Part shown: piece by piece, positions 1 to 10,400 of the stretch
How positions within the stretch are numbered: the first letter of the stretch is position 1
How the letters are laid out: the number at the start of each line of letters is the position of its first letter
Assembly: GCA_002104945.1 (NCBI GenBank)
Contig: MCFH01000136.1
Location: 1 to 29,026 of the forward strand
Source of the DNA: Piromyces finnis
Taxonomy: Eukaryota; Neocallimastigomycota; Neocallimastigomycetes; Neocallimastigales; Neocallimastigaceae
Reading direction: 5' to 3'
DNA: 29,026 nt
Made by a program: the position numbers and the translations under genes
The notes under the pieces: generated by a model
Seen by the model: only the letters and a program-made list of their open reading frames with translations
The model's database searches: none
Told to the model about the DNA's origin: nothing

Positions 1-461
1 GATTATTCATAATATATATTAAGGATTTAATTAATATGTTACAGTGAATGATCCATATATTATGAATGAAATCAATTTAAATCCTTAGCTATCCAAAACC
101 ATTAAATTTCAAATAATGGATAGTTGGAAAAAGTACGATGATTTTTGAGAAAAATTTTAAAAATTGAAAAATCAAAAATAAATTAAATGATAAAAATTAA
201 AATTAATAAATTTTATTTATAACTATTAATTTTATATCTATTTAACTTTATTATATATTTATTATTTTATTTTATTTTTCATAATTTATTTTGATTCAAT
301 TTTTAAATTTTTCTCAAATCATCGTACTTTTTCCAACTATCCATTATTTGAAATTTAATGGTTTTGGATAGCTAAGGATTTAAATTGATTTCATTCATAA
401 TATATGGATCATTCACTGTAACATATATTAATTAAATCCTTAATATATATTATGAATAATC
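1..461. repeat. Foldback palindrome, truncated by window edge
   Basis: The first ~230 bases are repeated in reverse complement by bases ~232-461. The window's opening gattattcataatatatatt mirrors aatatatattatgaataatc at 442-461, and the arms pair almost base for base down to a centre near 231, with a few small indels near the centre. No coding potential. This looks like a foldback or MITE-type element or an inverted duplication. The outer end is not visible because the left arm reaches base 1, so no terminal repeat or target duplication can be defined. Confidence 0.85.
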
Positions 462-960
462 TCTTAATATTTGAATAGAAAAATTTTTAATTTATAATTA
501 ATAAATTTTTAATTTATGATATGTGTAACATTTTTGCATATCATATATTATATATTTAATTATGACATATAATAAAATTATATATTCAATTAATTATGCC
601 CTTTTTAGACATAAATAATAATTTTTCTGTCGAGGTATCTTCTGTTTTGTGTGTAACAGTTGCCTCTTTTAGTAAAATTATAATTAAATTCTATGTCATA
701 ATTTCAAATTATAAAATATTATACAATAAAGTTAATTAATAAAATAAACCTTAAATAATAATAAAATACCTATAACTATTTTAATAATAAAATTTTGTAA
801 AATTTTATAAGTATAAAATATTATAAGTAATTATACTAATACTAATAATAAAGGTCTTAAATAACTATATACAAATAATATAACTATATAATAAAAATAT
901 TAATAATTACTAGAAAAATGTATAAAAATTATATATTATAATTTTTATATTTTAAAAATA
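462..960. other. AT-rich DNA without a recognisable feature
   Basis: About 500 bases of very AT-rich sequence with stops in all frames. A slightly less AT-rich patch at about 600-670 (around gtcgaggtatcttctgttttg) has no recognisable motif. I see no gene here. Confidence 0.6.
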
Positions 961-1049
961 GAGTTAAACACTAGTAAGGAATATAAATAGTTGAAGGTTA
1001 AATCCTAAAATTCTAGCTAATTCAACTATTTATGTTCATTCCTTAACAG
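961..1049. repeat. Short hairpin element with an LTR-like end
   Basis: taaggaatataaatagttga near 975 pairs with ttcaactatttatgttcatt and cctta at 1020-1047, forming an imperfect 20-bp-stem hairpin about 80 bases long. Its right edge ends ccttaaca, the same terminal bases as the right end of the family E LTR at 19479, and the reverse complement starts TGTTAAGGAA in both. It could be a small MITE or a terminal scrap of an E-like LTR; I cannot decide. Confidence 0.45.
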
Positions 1050-1055
1050 AATATG

Positions 1056-1570
1056 ATACGAAGAAAAATATTATCTTAATTCTATAAATGAATATAGAAA
1101 GTGATAATATTTGTATCTAAAATTTAATAAATAAAAATAAATAAGAAAATAAAAATAGAATAAATGATTTTTATACTTGTTCATTTGCAAGTCTTTGTTA
1201 GTTTAAAATATAAAATTATTTTATTTAATTATAAAGTTTTAATATTTAATAACTCTTGTATTATTAAATATATATATGTTATGGTTTAATACATCTTGAA
1301 TGTATGTAAATATAATCACAACTATTATTTTAATAAAATTTAATATTATTATCTAATTTTACTGGATTATTAGGAACAATTTTAAAATAAAATGATTCTA
1401 TCACTATTTATACAAAATTATTATTTTAAAGTATAATTATAAACAAATATAAACTATTTAATTTAAAAATAAATAAACAATTAAATAGACAAAAAGTTTA
1501 CATTTATAGTTTTTAATTTAATAATTTTATACATGTTAATTATTTTAATTTTTAACTATCTGTGTTTTAA

Positions 1571-1616
<46 letters not shown>

Positions 1617-1650
1617 AATTCATAATTTATAAATTTAATTATTTATCAAA
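1056..1650 (+). repeat. Inverted repeat F, left arm
   Basis: This segment is the reverse complement of 18098-18767, with a few substitutions and a different microsatellite length. Shared landmarks include atacgaag at the outer edge, a run around actggattattaggaacaat, and attatttatca at the inner edge. No ORF. The inner edge meets the family A LTR at 1656. Arms in inverted orientation 16.4 kb apart could be terminal repeats of a large element, two copies of one repeat, or the product of an inverted duplication. Confidence 0.85.
1570..1614. repeat. (ATT)n microsatellite
   Basis: About 14 consecutive att units inside the left F arm. The corresponding array in the right arm (18135-18253) is more than twice as long, consistent with replication slippage after duplication. 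Confidence 0.95.
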
Positions 1651-3096
1651 TACTATGTAAAAGGTGTTTTTATAATATTAATTAATAAGTTATTAATATT
1701 TAGCTAATTAAGTTAGTTATTACCTCTCTATACGAGTTAATAACTAAATAAAGTTTTATAAAAAATAATAAAAGAAATAAAATAAATATTATAACACTAA
1801 AATAATTACAAACAAACGTATAAAGATTTTATGAAATAATGTTTACTTAAATAATTTTATATTAATTATATCTTTTATTTATTAATTATAATTATATACA
1901 TTAATTATTATTATAGTTACTAATTTACTTTAATACTAACGCTAAAGTATTTAACGTTAGTTTTAACTATACTATTTAACTATATTAGTTTATTTTCTTT
2001 ACCACTTGATTGGGTAAAGTAAATAAACTTCCTATTTAATTAATAACCATTAATATATGGTTATACATATATCTGGCCAATAAATGGTGACCAGAATATA
2101 TGGTTGTCAAAATCACAATTCATGAAATTTGACAATTCATGAAATTTCATAATTTTGAATTATTAGTTAAATTAATTAAAATATTAATTTAATAATATTT
2201 TACTAATAATAGTTTATTTAATATAAATATTAATTGGAAAGCTATTTATTATCCGGAGATAAATAGAGTGTAACAATTAATTAATATTAAACAAACCAAT
2301 TAGTAAAATAAGATTCATTTAAATAATTATTAATATTATTTTTAACAACTTATTAATATCGATATTTAAAGAAAATTATATTATTATTACTATTATATTT
2401 TATTAATATTTATATTTATATTATTATACATGTATAACTTAAATTATATTATTATTATACTTTATTAATATCAACATTATATTAAAAATGAAGTATAAAT
2501 AAGTTGAACAAAGAACAACTTTAAGAAGTTCTTTGTGAGATTATTATACTCATTTTTATATAGTAAATTCAATATTTAAAATTAATAATTATCATTTACT
2601 TATATTATAAAAATTAAATAAAATATTTCTTAAAAAACTATATTTATTACTCTTTTATTTATAAAAATTTATTATTTACTATATAATTAAGCCTATCCTA
2701 ACCTAGTAGACTTAATTATAATTCTAAATCCACTCTAACTCTTGACAATGGTTGTTAAGTTTTTGGATTTGGTTATGCGGCCAGGTCAGAATGTTATCAA
2801 TTATATAGTAAATATGTTTTTTAAGAAATTAAATTTAAATATAAAATAACCCTTTAAACTTCCAAATGAGAAATTAATATTTATTCTTTAGAATAACTTT
2901 TTTATAAAATTTTATTTATTTATTAATAATAATATAAATGATAATATATTTAATAACTATATAATTAAGATTATAACTATAATCTTTACAAAGAATTAAA
3001 ATCGAATTCAATTCATTCTATTTTATATTCTTTGTTCAGATTATTAAATTGATAAAAATAAAGTATTACATGTAATATGTTAATAATATAATAAGA

Positions 3097-3123
3097 TTGT
3101 TTGTTTGTTTGTTTGTTTGTTTT
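3097..3123. repeat. (TTGT)n microsatellite
   Basis: About six tandem ttgt units within insertion G. Confidence 0.9.
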
Positions 3124-3997
3124 GTCATGACATAAAATAAAATAAACATATGATTAATCATTTAAACACTTGATCCATTAACCTATTTTATAATAATTAA
3201 AATTATTTAATTTATAAATGTTAACCGTTACACCTAAATGGTTTAGTTCTATTTTTAGTAACAGTCACTATCATTAATTAAATTAATATAATTAGAATTT
3301 CTATTGATATCTTTTTAATTTTCGTCAAGTCATAAGAAATGTCTATGATCCATACTTGATATCATATTAATTTTAATTTACTTATTAAAATCTTCAAATG
3401 ATCATATCTTCCTTAAATGACCAGTTAGAAGGACCGCGATTGTACCAAAATGTAGCTTTTTCCTTAAGCTTTCTAATAAACTTGGTTTCACAGCCGTATC
3501 ACTTACAACCGTAGCGATCGTTTTTGGCGAGTTACACCTTGTTTCGTGTTTGTTTATTTTTGGTTAAGGGTTATAGTGTATTGATATTAAATTTTTTGAA
3601 ATCATAATCCTTTCACTGAATCAGAATTTAAAAGGTGACTTTTTAAAGGTGTTTTAAAATAATTATTGGGATTATTTAATTCTAATTATTATGTTTAATT
3701 AATTATAGATATTATCTGAATTTGTTTTAAATCCAGTTAATATCTTCACATTGAATGTAAAAGTTTCACTAAACTTATAATTTAATATTAAAATATCAAA
3801 TTAAATAAAAGGTTAAAAGATAACTAGGTTAGAAAAAAAATGTTTTATTAAAATAATCTTAATTGATTTATAAATGAATAATTAAATTATATATTATGGT
3901 TAAAATAATTTCTTTTATTTTATTTAATAATATATTGCTAAAATATAATAATAAGATTATTTAGTAATAATACTCATTAAGTATTAATTATTATTAA

Positions 3998-4123
3998 TAG
4001 TTAATAATTTCTAGTTAATAATCTATAGTTAATAATTCATAGTTAATAATTTATAGTTAATAATTTATAGTTAATAATTCATAGTTAATAATTTATAGTT
4101 AATAATTTATAGTTAATAATCTT
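3998..4123. repeat. 14-bp minisatellite, nine units
   Basis: Nine head-to-tail copies of the 14-mer tagttaataatttn (last bases vary: tc, cta, tca, tta, ctt). It lies in the middle of insertion G. No coding meaning is apparent. Confidence 0.93.
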
Positions 4124-4970
4124 TACAAAGATTTTAATTTCATAACTATTCTAAACTATTTATACTATTTGTAATTTTACATTTAATAATAAAATAACTT
4201 TTCAATACATGATTATATTCATAATATATTTTATAATACTTAAACTAAACTTAAGACTTATTCCTAATTATTAAAAAATAACTATTGTTTATAATATTCA
4301 TAATATTAATTATTTCTTAATTATAATATAATTCATTGAATATAATATTAATAATTATAATCCTCTAGTTCAAAGATTATAAATTATGTTATTGAAATAA
4401 TTATTATAAAATAAAGTTAATTAGTTCCGGAAAATAATTTTAATTTAATTAAACAATAATTTTTATACTTTGAGTGAATGATTTATGTTTGATATATCAG
4501 GGGTGATCATTCTCTGAATAAACAATTAATCATTGCTAACAAAATATCTTTAAATTGGAATATCTCGTGAACCAGCAGAGATATTGACCTGATTTTAAGA
4601 TATGTTGTTTGTCTCGAGCGTGGCTTTCTAACGAACGTAATTATAACCAAAACATTTTTATTCAAAAATCGTCATTCGTTGAGGAGATACGCGTGTTTTT
4701 CCTTATTCCATTTTAACGATAAGGGTTAAAGTTATTTATTATAAAAATTATTAAGGGTTAAGGTCATATTTTAACCTTTTCTAAATTTTTAAATATTTCT
4801 TAATAAAATTTAATAATTTATTTGAAAATAAAATATTTGTTGATTTTGAATTTTCATAAGTGATTTCACAATTCCAAGTGATCTTGAAATTGTAATTTCA
4901 CTAGTATTCGTGACATGGTTTCAATTGAAATATTTGTGGGCAAACTTATGGCCACAAATATTTCTTACAC

Positions 4971-5795
4971 TGTAAGAATTAATAATTATTTATTGAATAA
5001 TTATTAATTCTTATTTAATTATTTTTTTAATTATTAAATTAATTAATTATTTAAATTATTAGCATACATTCATTTAAATTACTATAAACAGTTATTTATA
5101 TTAATATTAATTATTCATTTACTAAATGTAAAATTTATTTAATTATTATATTAATTAATTATTTATTTAATTTAGTAATTTATCTAAAATAATAGTAAAC
5201 ATTCATTTATTCTATTATTTAATAATTTTTGTATTACATTTTATAAGAAACATTATGTATTTTATTTTACGTTTGTATTTTATATTTATGTATCGTATCT
5301 TGAAATAACTTATAGAAACAACTAGAAGATATAAATAAATATTAGGACAATCGGATATTAAGGTTTTTCCGAATTTTAATCGGTTTTACTTAATATTACG
5401 ATGATTGATATATTAGTTATCAATCGAATATCTTTTTAGGTTTTTCTTCTAGTCTTTTCCTAAAAAGATTATTTGTTAAGATTAGAAATTTTTTATTAAA
5501 CTTTAAATTATTAAAAAATTATAAATAAAAGAACTCTGGAATACCACTTAAAAATCCAGAGTTATTATTATAAGAACTATTATAATAAATAACCTTTATT
5601 AAAACAATATTAATAAAATATTTTAAATTAATTAGCATTAAAAGTTTTGTGTTGTTTATTATACTTCCTTATAATAAACTCTTATTAAGATAAGTATAAA
5701 ATTTTATTTTAACTTCTCAGTTTAATAATACTAATTATTATTAAATTGAAGATAATAATTATTATTATATAATATATATAATAATAATTATTACA
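4971..5795. mobile_element. Solo LTR, family C (copy C1)
   Basis: Starts TGTAAGAATTAATAATT and ends AATAATTATTACA, the short inverted TG...CA termini of an LTR. It aligns along its length with 17273-18092. A perfect 5-bp target duplication TACAC flanks it (4966-4970 and 5796-5800). It inserted at the right end of LTR A0, between A0 and element A1. No internal region remains, so it is a solo LTR of about 825 bp left by LTR-LTR recombination. The orientation of the parent element cannot be read from the LTR alone. Confidence 0.92.
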
Positions 5796-5804
5796 TACAC
5801 ATAC

Positions 5805-5995
5805 TGTAAAAGGTTTTTATATATATTAGTTTATTTTCTTTACCACTTGATTGGGTAAAGTAAATAAACTTCATATTTAATTAATAACCATTAATATATG
5901 GTTATACATATATCTGGCCAATAAATGGTGACCAGAATATATGGTTTCAATTGAAATATTTGTGGGCAAACTTATGGCCACAAATATTTCTTACA
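5805..5995 (-). repeat. 3' LTR of A1, internally deleted
   Basis: Only 191 bp against ~495 bp for the 5' LTR. The first ~20 bases (TGTAAAAGG...) and the last ~170 are kept. The missing ~300 bp lie between two copies of ATATTAG in the 5' LTR, of which one remains, so deletion by short direct-repeat recombination or slippage is likely. The lost part includes the presumed transcript start and self-priming sequence. Confidence 0.9.
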
Positions 5996-6009
5996 ATGCC
6001 CCCCTAAGG
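5996..6009 (-). promoter_or_regulatory. Polypurine tract of A1
   Basis: On the minus strand CCTTAGGGGGGCAT immediately precedes the TGTAAG start of the 3' LTR. A G-run directly before the 3' LTR is the usual plus-strand primer for LTR retrotransposons. Confidence 0.88.
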
Positions 6010-6016
6010 AGAAAAC

Positions 6017-6649
6017 CTAAGCAGGGTTTTGGACACTAACCATGAATTCCTGGTAGCATTTATCTTGAAATTCCTTGAGTAGCTTATCATAGTGGGAGTT
6101 CTTGTCAATGATATCAGCATCAACCCACTCTTGCCTAAAGTCACTAAAGGTAGCTAAGTATTGGTAGTTATCCTTCTTTCTTCTGGCATTCATGATTTTG
6201 ATGATTTTCTGGTACCCCATTGGTGCAGGTGTTAGTTCTTCAGGTTTGTTATGGTAGGGTTCAAGTTCACTGATATGAAACACTGGGTAGACGTTGGGGA
6301 AAGGTGACTTACTGATATCCAACCGGTAGTTAAGCTTGCTTTCATCAATTCCAATAACCTTGAAGGGACCGTACTTTCTTGCTTGTAGCTTGTAGAAGGG
6401 AAGAGGGTTGTAATTTTCTGGTTTTCTTAACCACACCAAATCCATGAGCCTAATTTTAGGGTAGTTAAGTTCTCTTCTATGGTCCAAGTGGTCTAAGAAC
6501 CGTGTTCTTGATATGTCCAGCATGTGCTTTAAGTTACCTAAGTTGTGAGCGAAGCTATCTAATATAGGAGCTTCGCCAAGTGAGTGGACAAGTTCTGAGT
6601 CTTGAGGGTTCATATGTACCTGGTAGTTATACAAGGCTAGGAATGGGGA
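6017..6649 (-). CDS. Integrase C-terminal part with chromodomain-like tail (A1)
   Basis: Continuation of the A1 pol frame after the TAG at 6650-6652. The open frame gives about 210 residues. It holds the Gypsy integrase C-terminal module: MDLVWLRKP, then KYGPFKVIGIDESKLNYRLD and VYPVFHISELEPYH, the GPF/Y-type region. This is followed by a chromodomain-like segment (IIKIMNARRKKDNYQYLATF, then EWVDADII) expected to guide integration to particular chromatin. The acidic/aromatic pattern is weaker than in canonical chromodomains (no clear WKGY). It would be translated only by read-through of the stop or from an ancestral intact frame. Confidence 0.88.
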   Translation of the reverse strand, partial: SPFLALYNYQVHMNPQDSELVHSLGEAPILDSFAHNLGNLKHMLDISRTRFLDHLDHRRELNYPKIRLMDLVWLRKPENYNPLPFYKLQARKYGPFKVIGIDESKLNYRLDISKSPFPNVYPVFHISELEPYHNKPEELTPAPMGYQKIIKIMNARRKKDNYQYLATFSDFRQEWVDADIIDKNSHYDKLLKEFQDKCYQEFMVSVQNPA

Positions 6650-6652
6650 CTA

Positions 6653-7414
6653 CTTGGTAGAACTGTGCACTGCATTATTATAACAGAACTCAGCTAAGTA
6701 CAAGTACTTCAACCATTCGTCATCATCAAAGGTCTTCACAAAGCATCTAAGGTACATACTTACGTAGGAGTTGTTACGTTCAACCTGACCAACTGTTTCA
6801 TGATGGCCAGTAGTAGCAAGGTTTACTTCTACGCCAAAGAACCCCATAATGTCCTTCCACAACTTACTAGTGAACTGGACACCACGATCCGTAGTAACCG
6901 ATTTGGGACAACCATGTAACTTGAATACATGTTGTAAGTATGCTAAGGCTGTTTCTTTAGCAGTAGGCATACTCCTAAATCCCACTAAGTGTATCATTTT
7001 GGTTAACTTATCGCTACAAACCATGATACAACCTCTTCTAGTGACTTCTGGGGGTTCTGAGGGACTACTACCTGGTTTTCTGCGTTCCTTAATAGGTAGG
7101 TCCGTCAGGAAGTCAATTTCTACTTCTTGCCAAGGTAAGTCTGCAACTTTTACCCTAGCAGCGCTACCGTACGGCTTGTGTCTGTTGTCCTTTTGGGTAC
7201 AACATATGGTGCAAGCTTTAATATAACCCGCAATGTCATCCTTCATTTTTGGCCAGTAATAGTTTCTGGCTATCAGGTCGTAAGTCTTATCCTTTCCTAA
7301 GTGACCCGCTGTTTCACTATCATGGTTAAGTTTTATGATTGTTTCCCTTAACACCTTTGGTACATATGTACGTTCTGGTGCATCCTTTCTAACAATCAAC
7401 CCATTAACCATCAA
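6653..7414 (-). CDS. Integrase zinc-binding and catalytic core (A1)
   Basis: About 254 residues between the two in-frame stops, exactly in frame with the upstream and downstream parts. It shows the N-terminal HHCC zinc finger (HDSETAGHLGKDKTYD followed by CTICC), then the D,D,E core: D in EVEIDFLTDLP, D in TTDRGVQFTS, and E in the GQVERNN motif. The last differs from the usual TDGQTERVN form but keeps the glutamate. It ends YNNAVHSSTK at the TAG stop, where family members normally continue into the integrase C terminus. There is no natural start here; the frame enters from the RNase H side through the TGA at 7415-7417. Confidence 0.9.
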
Positions 7415-10400
7415 TCACTTCTTTTTGATGAGCTTGTGGCCTCTTTTTGCGTCAAGACCATCTCTAATTTCCCTAGCAAGCTCATCCGTGTTGTAAGCTT
7501 GTTTCAATTCTCCCACGAAGCTTACTTCTAACACCGCATAGCACTCTTCTTCCACGGGTGGAAATTCTTTTACCTGTTCTGGTCGAAGGAGGCTAGCTTT
7601 TTCCATCTCCAGTTGTACCTGTTCTGGAGATACCATTCTTGATAGGATATCGGCTCTACCATTCATTTTTCCTGGCCGATATATTATTTCGAAGTTGTAT
7701 GCAGCAAACAGCTCTTGCCATCTTGCCTGTCTTGCTGTCAACAACTGTGGTTTTGTGGCGAACAGGAGATTCCTATGGTCACTATATACTAGGACCTTAT
7801 GTTTCGCACCCATCAACAGGTGTCGCCACTCGATGAAAGCATTCCTAATAGCCAACAACTCCTTTTCAGTGATGGAGTAGTTGATTTCTGCTTTCGTAAG
7901 CTTCTTGGAATAGTAATACACAGGGTGTAGTTCATTATCATCGCCTAGTTGTGATAATACACCACCCACCGCGTAGTTACTAGCGTCGCACTCCACTATA
8001 AACTGACGGTCATGATCAGGATATGCTAATACTGGTGGAGACAACAGCATTTCTTTTAACTTCTCGAACGCCTGGATGCGTTCTTCATTCCACAGGAACT
8101 GTACCTTTTTGGACGTCATAGCATATAACGGCCTTGCTATCTTAGAGAAGTCCTTTATAAACTTCCTATAATAGTTGCAGAATCCAAGGAATGACTGTAG
8201 TTCTTTGAGGTTGGTTGGTTGTGGCCAACTTGCAACAGCTTTTAACTTCTCTGGGTCGGTTTTAATACCATATTTTCCAACTACATGACCCAGGAATGCA
8301 AGTTCTTCCTTGTGGAACTCACACTTCGCTAACTTAGCTACTAGACGATTATCTATTAGCTTTTGTAGGACTCTTTTTACATGCCTTACATGCTCTTCAA
8401 GTGACTTGGAGTAGATGATGATATCATCCAAGTACACTTGACAGCAGTCATTGATTTCCTCTGCCAGCACCGTATTAATGAACCCTTGGAACGTGGCAGG
8501 TGCATTAGTCAACCCAAATGGCATCACTAGATATTCGTAATGCCCAAACTTGGTTGAGAATGCCGTCTTGTATTCGTCACCTTCACGAATACGCACGAGG
8601 TTGTAAGCAGACTTCAAATCCAACTTGGAGAAGATAGTCGCGCCTTTCATAGCCTCGAACACTTGACTGATGAGTGGTAAGGGAAAGGAGTTACGCACTG
8701 TTACCTTATTAAGACGCCTATAGTCAGTACATAATTGTCTTTCACCACTCTTTTTGGGCACGAATAACACAGGATAACCTGCAGGACTCTCTGACTTCCT
8801 GATGAAGCCCTTTGCCAGGTTTTCCTCTATATATTCCTTCAGTGCTTTTTCCTCTTCGGGATTGAAGGGATATATAGGCCCTTTATGAAGACTAGCATCC
8901 GGCTCCAGGTCGATCTTACAGTCGTAAGGACGGTGTTCTGGTAGCTGGTTGGCTATTTCTTCATTAAATGCTTCTTTGAAATTGTGGTAGTACTTCTCCA
9001 CGATTTCCTCAGGTGTAGGTTGATTTTCGTTTAAGTTTTCTTCCTGTACCAACCCTACGTAAATGTGATTTTTCTCTAAGTTCGACTCTTGTACCAACCC
9101 TACTGAAACACAAGTTTTCTCTAAGTTGGATTCAAATGCCAACCCTCCGGAATCACATTTTTTCTCTAAGTCAACACTCTGTACCAACCCTACTGAAACG
9201 GGATTTTTCTCTAAGTCAGAACTTCGTGTCAACCCTCCGGAAACACATTTTTTCTCTAAGTTAGCACTCTGTACCAACCCTACTGAAACACAAGTTTTCT
9301 CTAAGTTGGAACTCGATGCCAACCCTCCGGAACTTCCGTTTCTGGTTTCTCTTGTAGCCTTGTGGCTACCATTACCCACGATTTCGGCTTCTATGTTTTC
9401 CGCAGTTACAGTTACCAGAGGCCTTCTTGCTTTTGCATTAGTAACTGTAGTTATGGGACTTAATTGAGTACAGTAGTAGATGTCGCCACCATTTACACCA
9501 TAACTGTTGGTATGTCCTTTATCCTTATCATTATCTACTACGAAGTACCTCACTTGTGCATCTTTATCATATCCTCTGTAGATAAAGTGCTCATCCATGA
9601 AGCCCAGTCCCACAATGATCATCTCCGGCATGTTGTCGGATAGGTGACAACTTGTGTTGAAGCAGTATGGTTTAGCTTCTTGTTCGCCAGATGGAGTTAA
9701 CCATAACTTCAACTGCAAGTCATCTGAGAACTGCTTTAACTCGATATCTCCATTCACAGTTCTGAATATGGCTGGTTTATCCACTACCTTTAACCCGAGC
9801 TTCTTTGCTAAATTTGGGTGGATGAGGTTTGTAGTGGAACCAGTATCATACAAGACTTCTACCCTTTTTATATCTCGAGGGTTGCTTCTTGCATTTATTT
9901 CAGCTACTAGTTGGTTCTGACTGTAGTAACTGTTATTGACCGTCGTTTGACTTGCCATAGCCTTAGGTAATGGGTTATTTCCCATACTAGAAGGTCCTTG
10001 CTTTGGTTGGAAGCTAGAACTTCTTCTAAAGCTTGACTTATTTAAGGATTCACGACGCTCTTTAGTACCGTTATTGTTTTTTGCGTAAGCCTGAGTGTTG
10101 GTCTGCTCAACTTTAGGCTTATTATTTGGCTTGTTGTTCTTCTGCTTCAACTCAGCCCATCTAGATGGCCTACATGGGTCTGTAATGTCCAACAATGCCA
10201 TAATAGTGGTCTGGCGGTCTCTTTTGTCGTACTTTTCTATGGTTTCATTACGGAAGACTGCTTGGTGATCATCGCACTTTAACAAGACTTCACTTAATGT
10301 TTCCAGCGTACGTTCCTGTTCAGGGATATCATAGAACGCTTCCCGGACAGAAGGCCTGACCTGTTGTATTAACACCTGTCTCCTAACATTTTCAGGGAGC

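Larger units (their letters stand above)
2105..4915. mobile_element. Non-coding 2.8-kb insertion G (TGTCA...TGACA)
   Basis: This block sits exactly inside an otherwise continuous family A LTR: the LTR breaks after atatatggt and resumes with atggtttcaattg. The insert begins TGTCAAAATCAC and ends TTCGTGACA, with short inverted TGTCA/TGACA termini and a 4- or 5-bp target duplication (TGGT or ATGGT; one A is ambiguous). Such TG...CA ends and TSD size are typical of LTR retrotransposons, so G may be a very long solo LTR or a non-autonomous derivative. I see no ORF of note. It contains a tetranucleotide run, a 14-bp minisatellite, an inverted repeat (2615-2690 against 2795-2840), and two less AT-rich islands at about 3410-3550 and 4540-4720 that share motifs such as gctttctaa and an aagggtta block. 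Confidence 0.8.
1656..4969 (-). mobile_element. Family A LTR (A0), split by insertion G
   Basis: 1656-2104 plus 4915-4969 add up to one ~504-bp LTR that matches the other family A LTRs (11903-12397 and 15993-16493). In plus-strand reading it starts TGTAAAAGGTG and ends TTTCTTACA. It contains the conserved hairpins and the taatactaacgct site discussed for A1. The intact sequence is interrupted by element G. No gag or pol adjoins it, so it is either a solo LTR or the end of a deleted copy. I could not find a matching 5-bp target duplication (TACTA on the left, CATAC on the right once solo LTR C1 is removed). Confidence 0.85.

Noticed and set aside
3998-4123. CRISPR-like array
   Set aside because: The 14-bp units are directly adjacent with no spacers; it is a minisatellite in a eukaryotic repeat.
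1651-4974. Target duplication for LTR A0
   Set aside because: TACTA on the left and CATAC on the right do not match, so no clean solo-LTR insertion can be claimed.
9126-9467. Plus-strand reading frame over the 45-bp repeats
   Set aside because: It is the antisense shadow of the A1 repeat linker; in-frame periodicity produces open frames on both strands.
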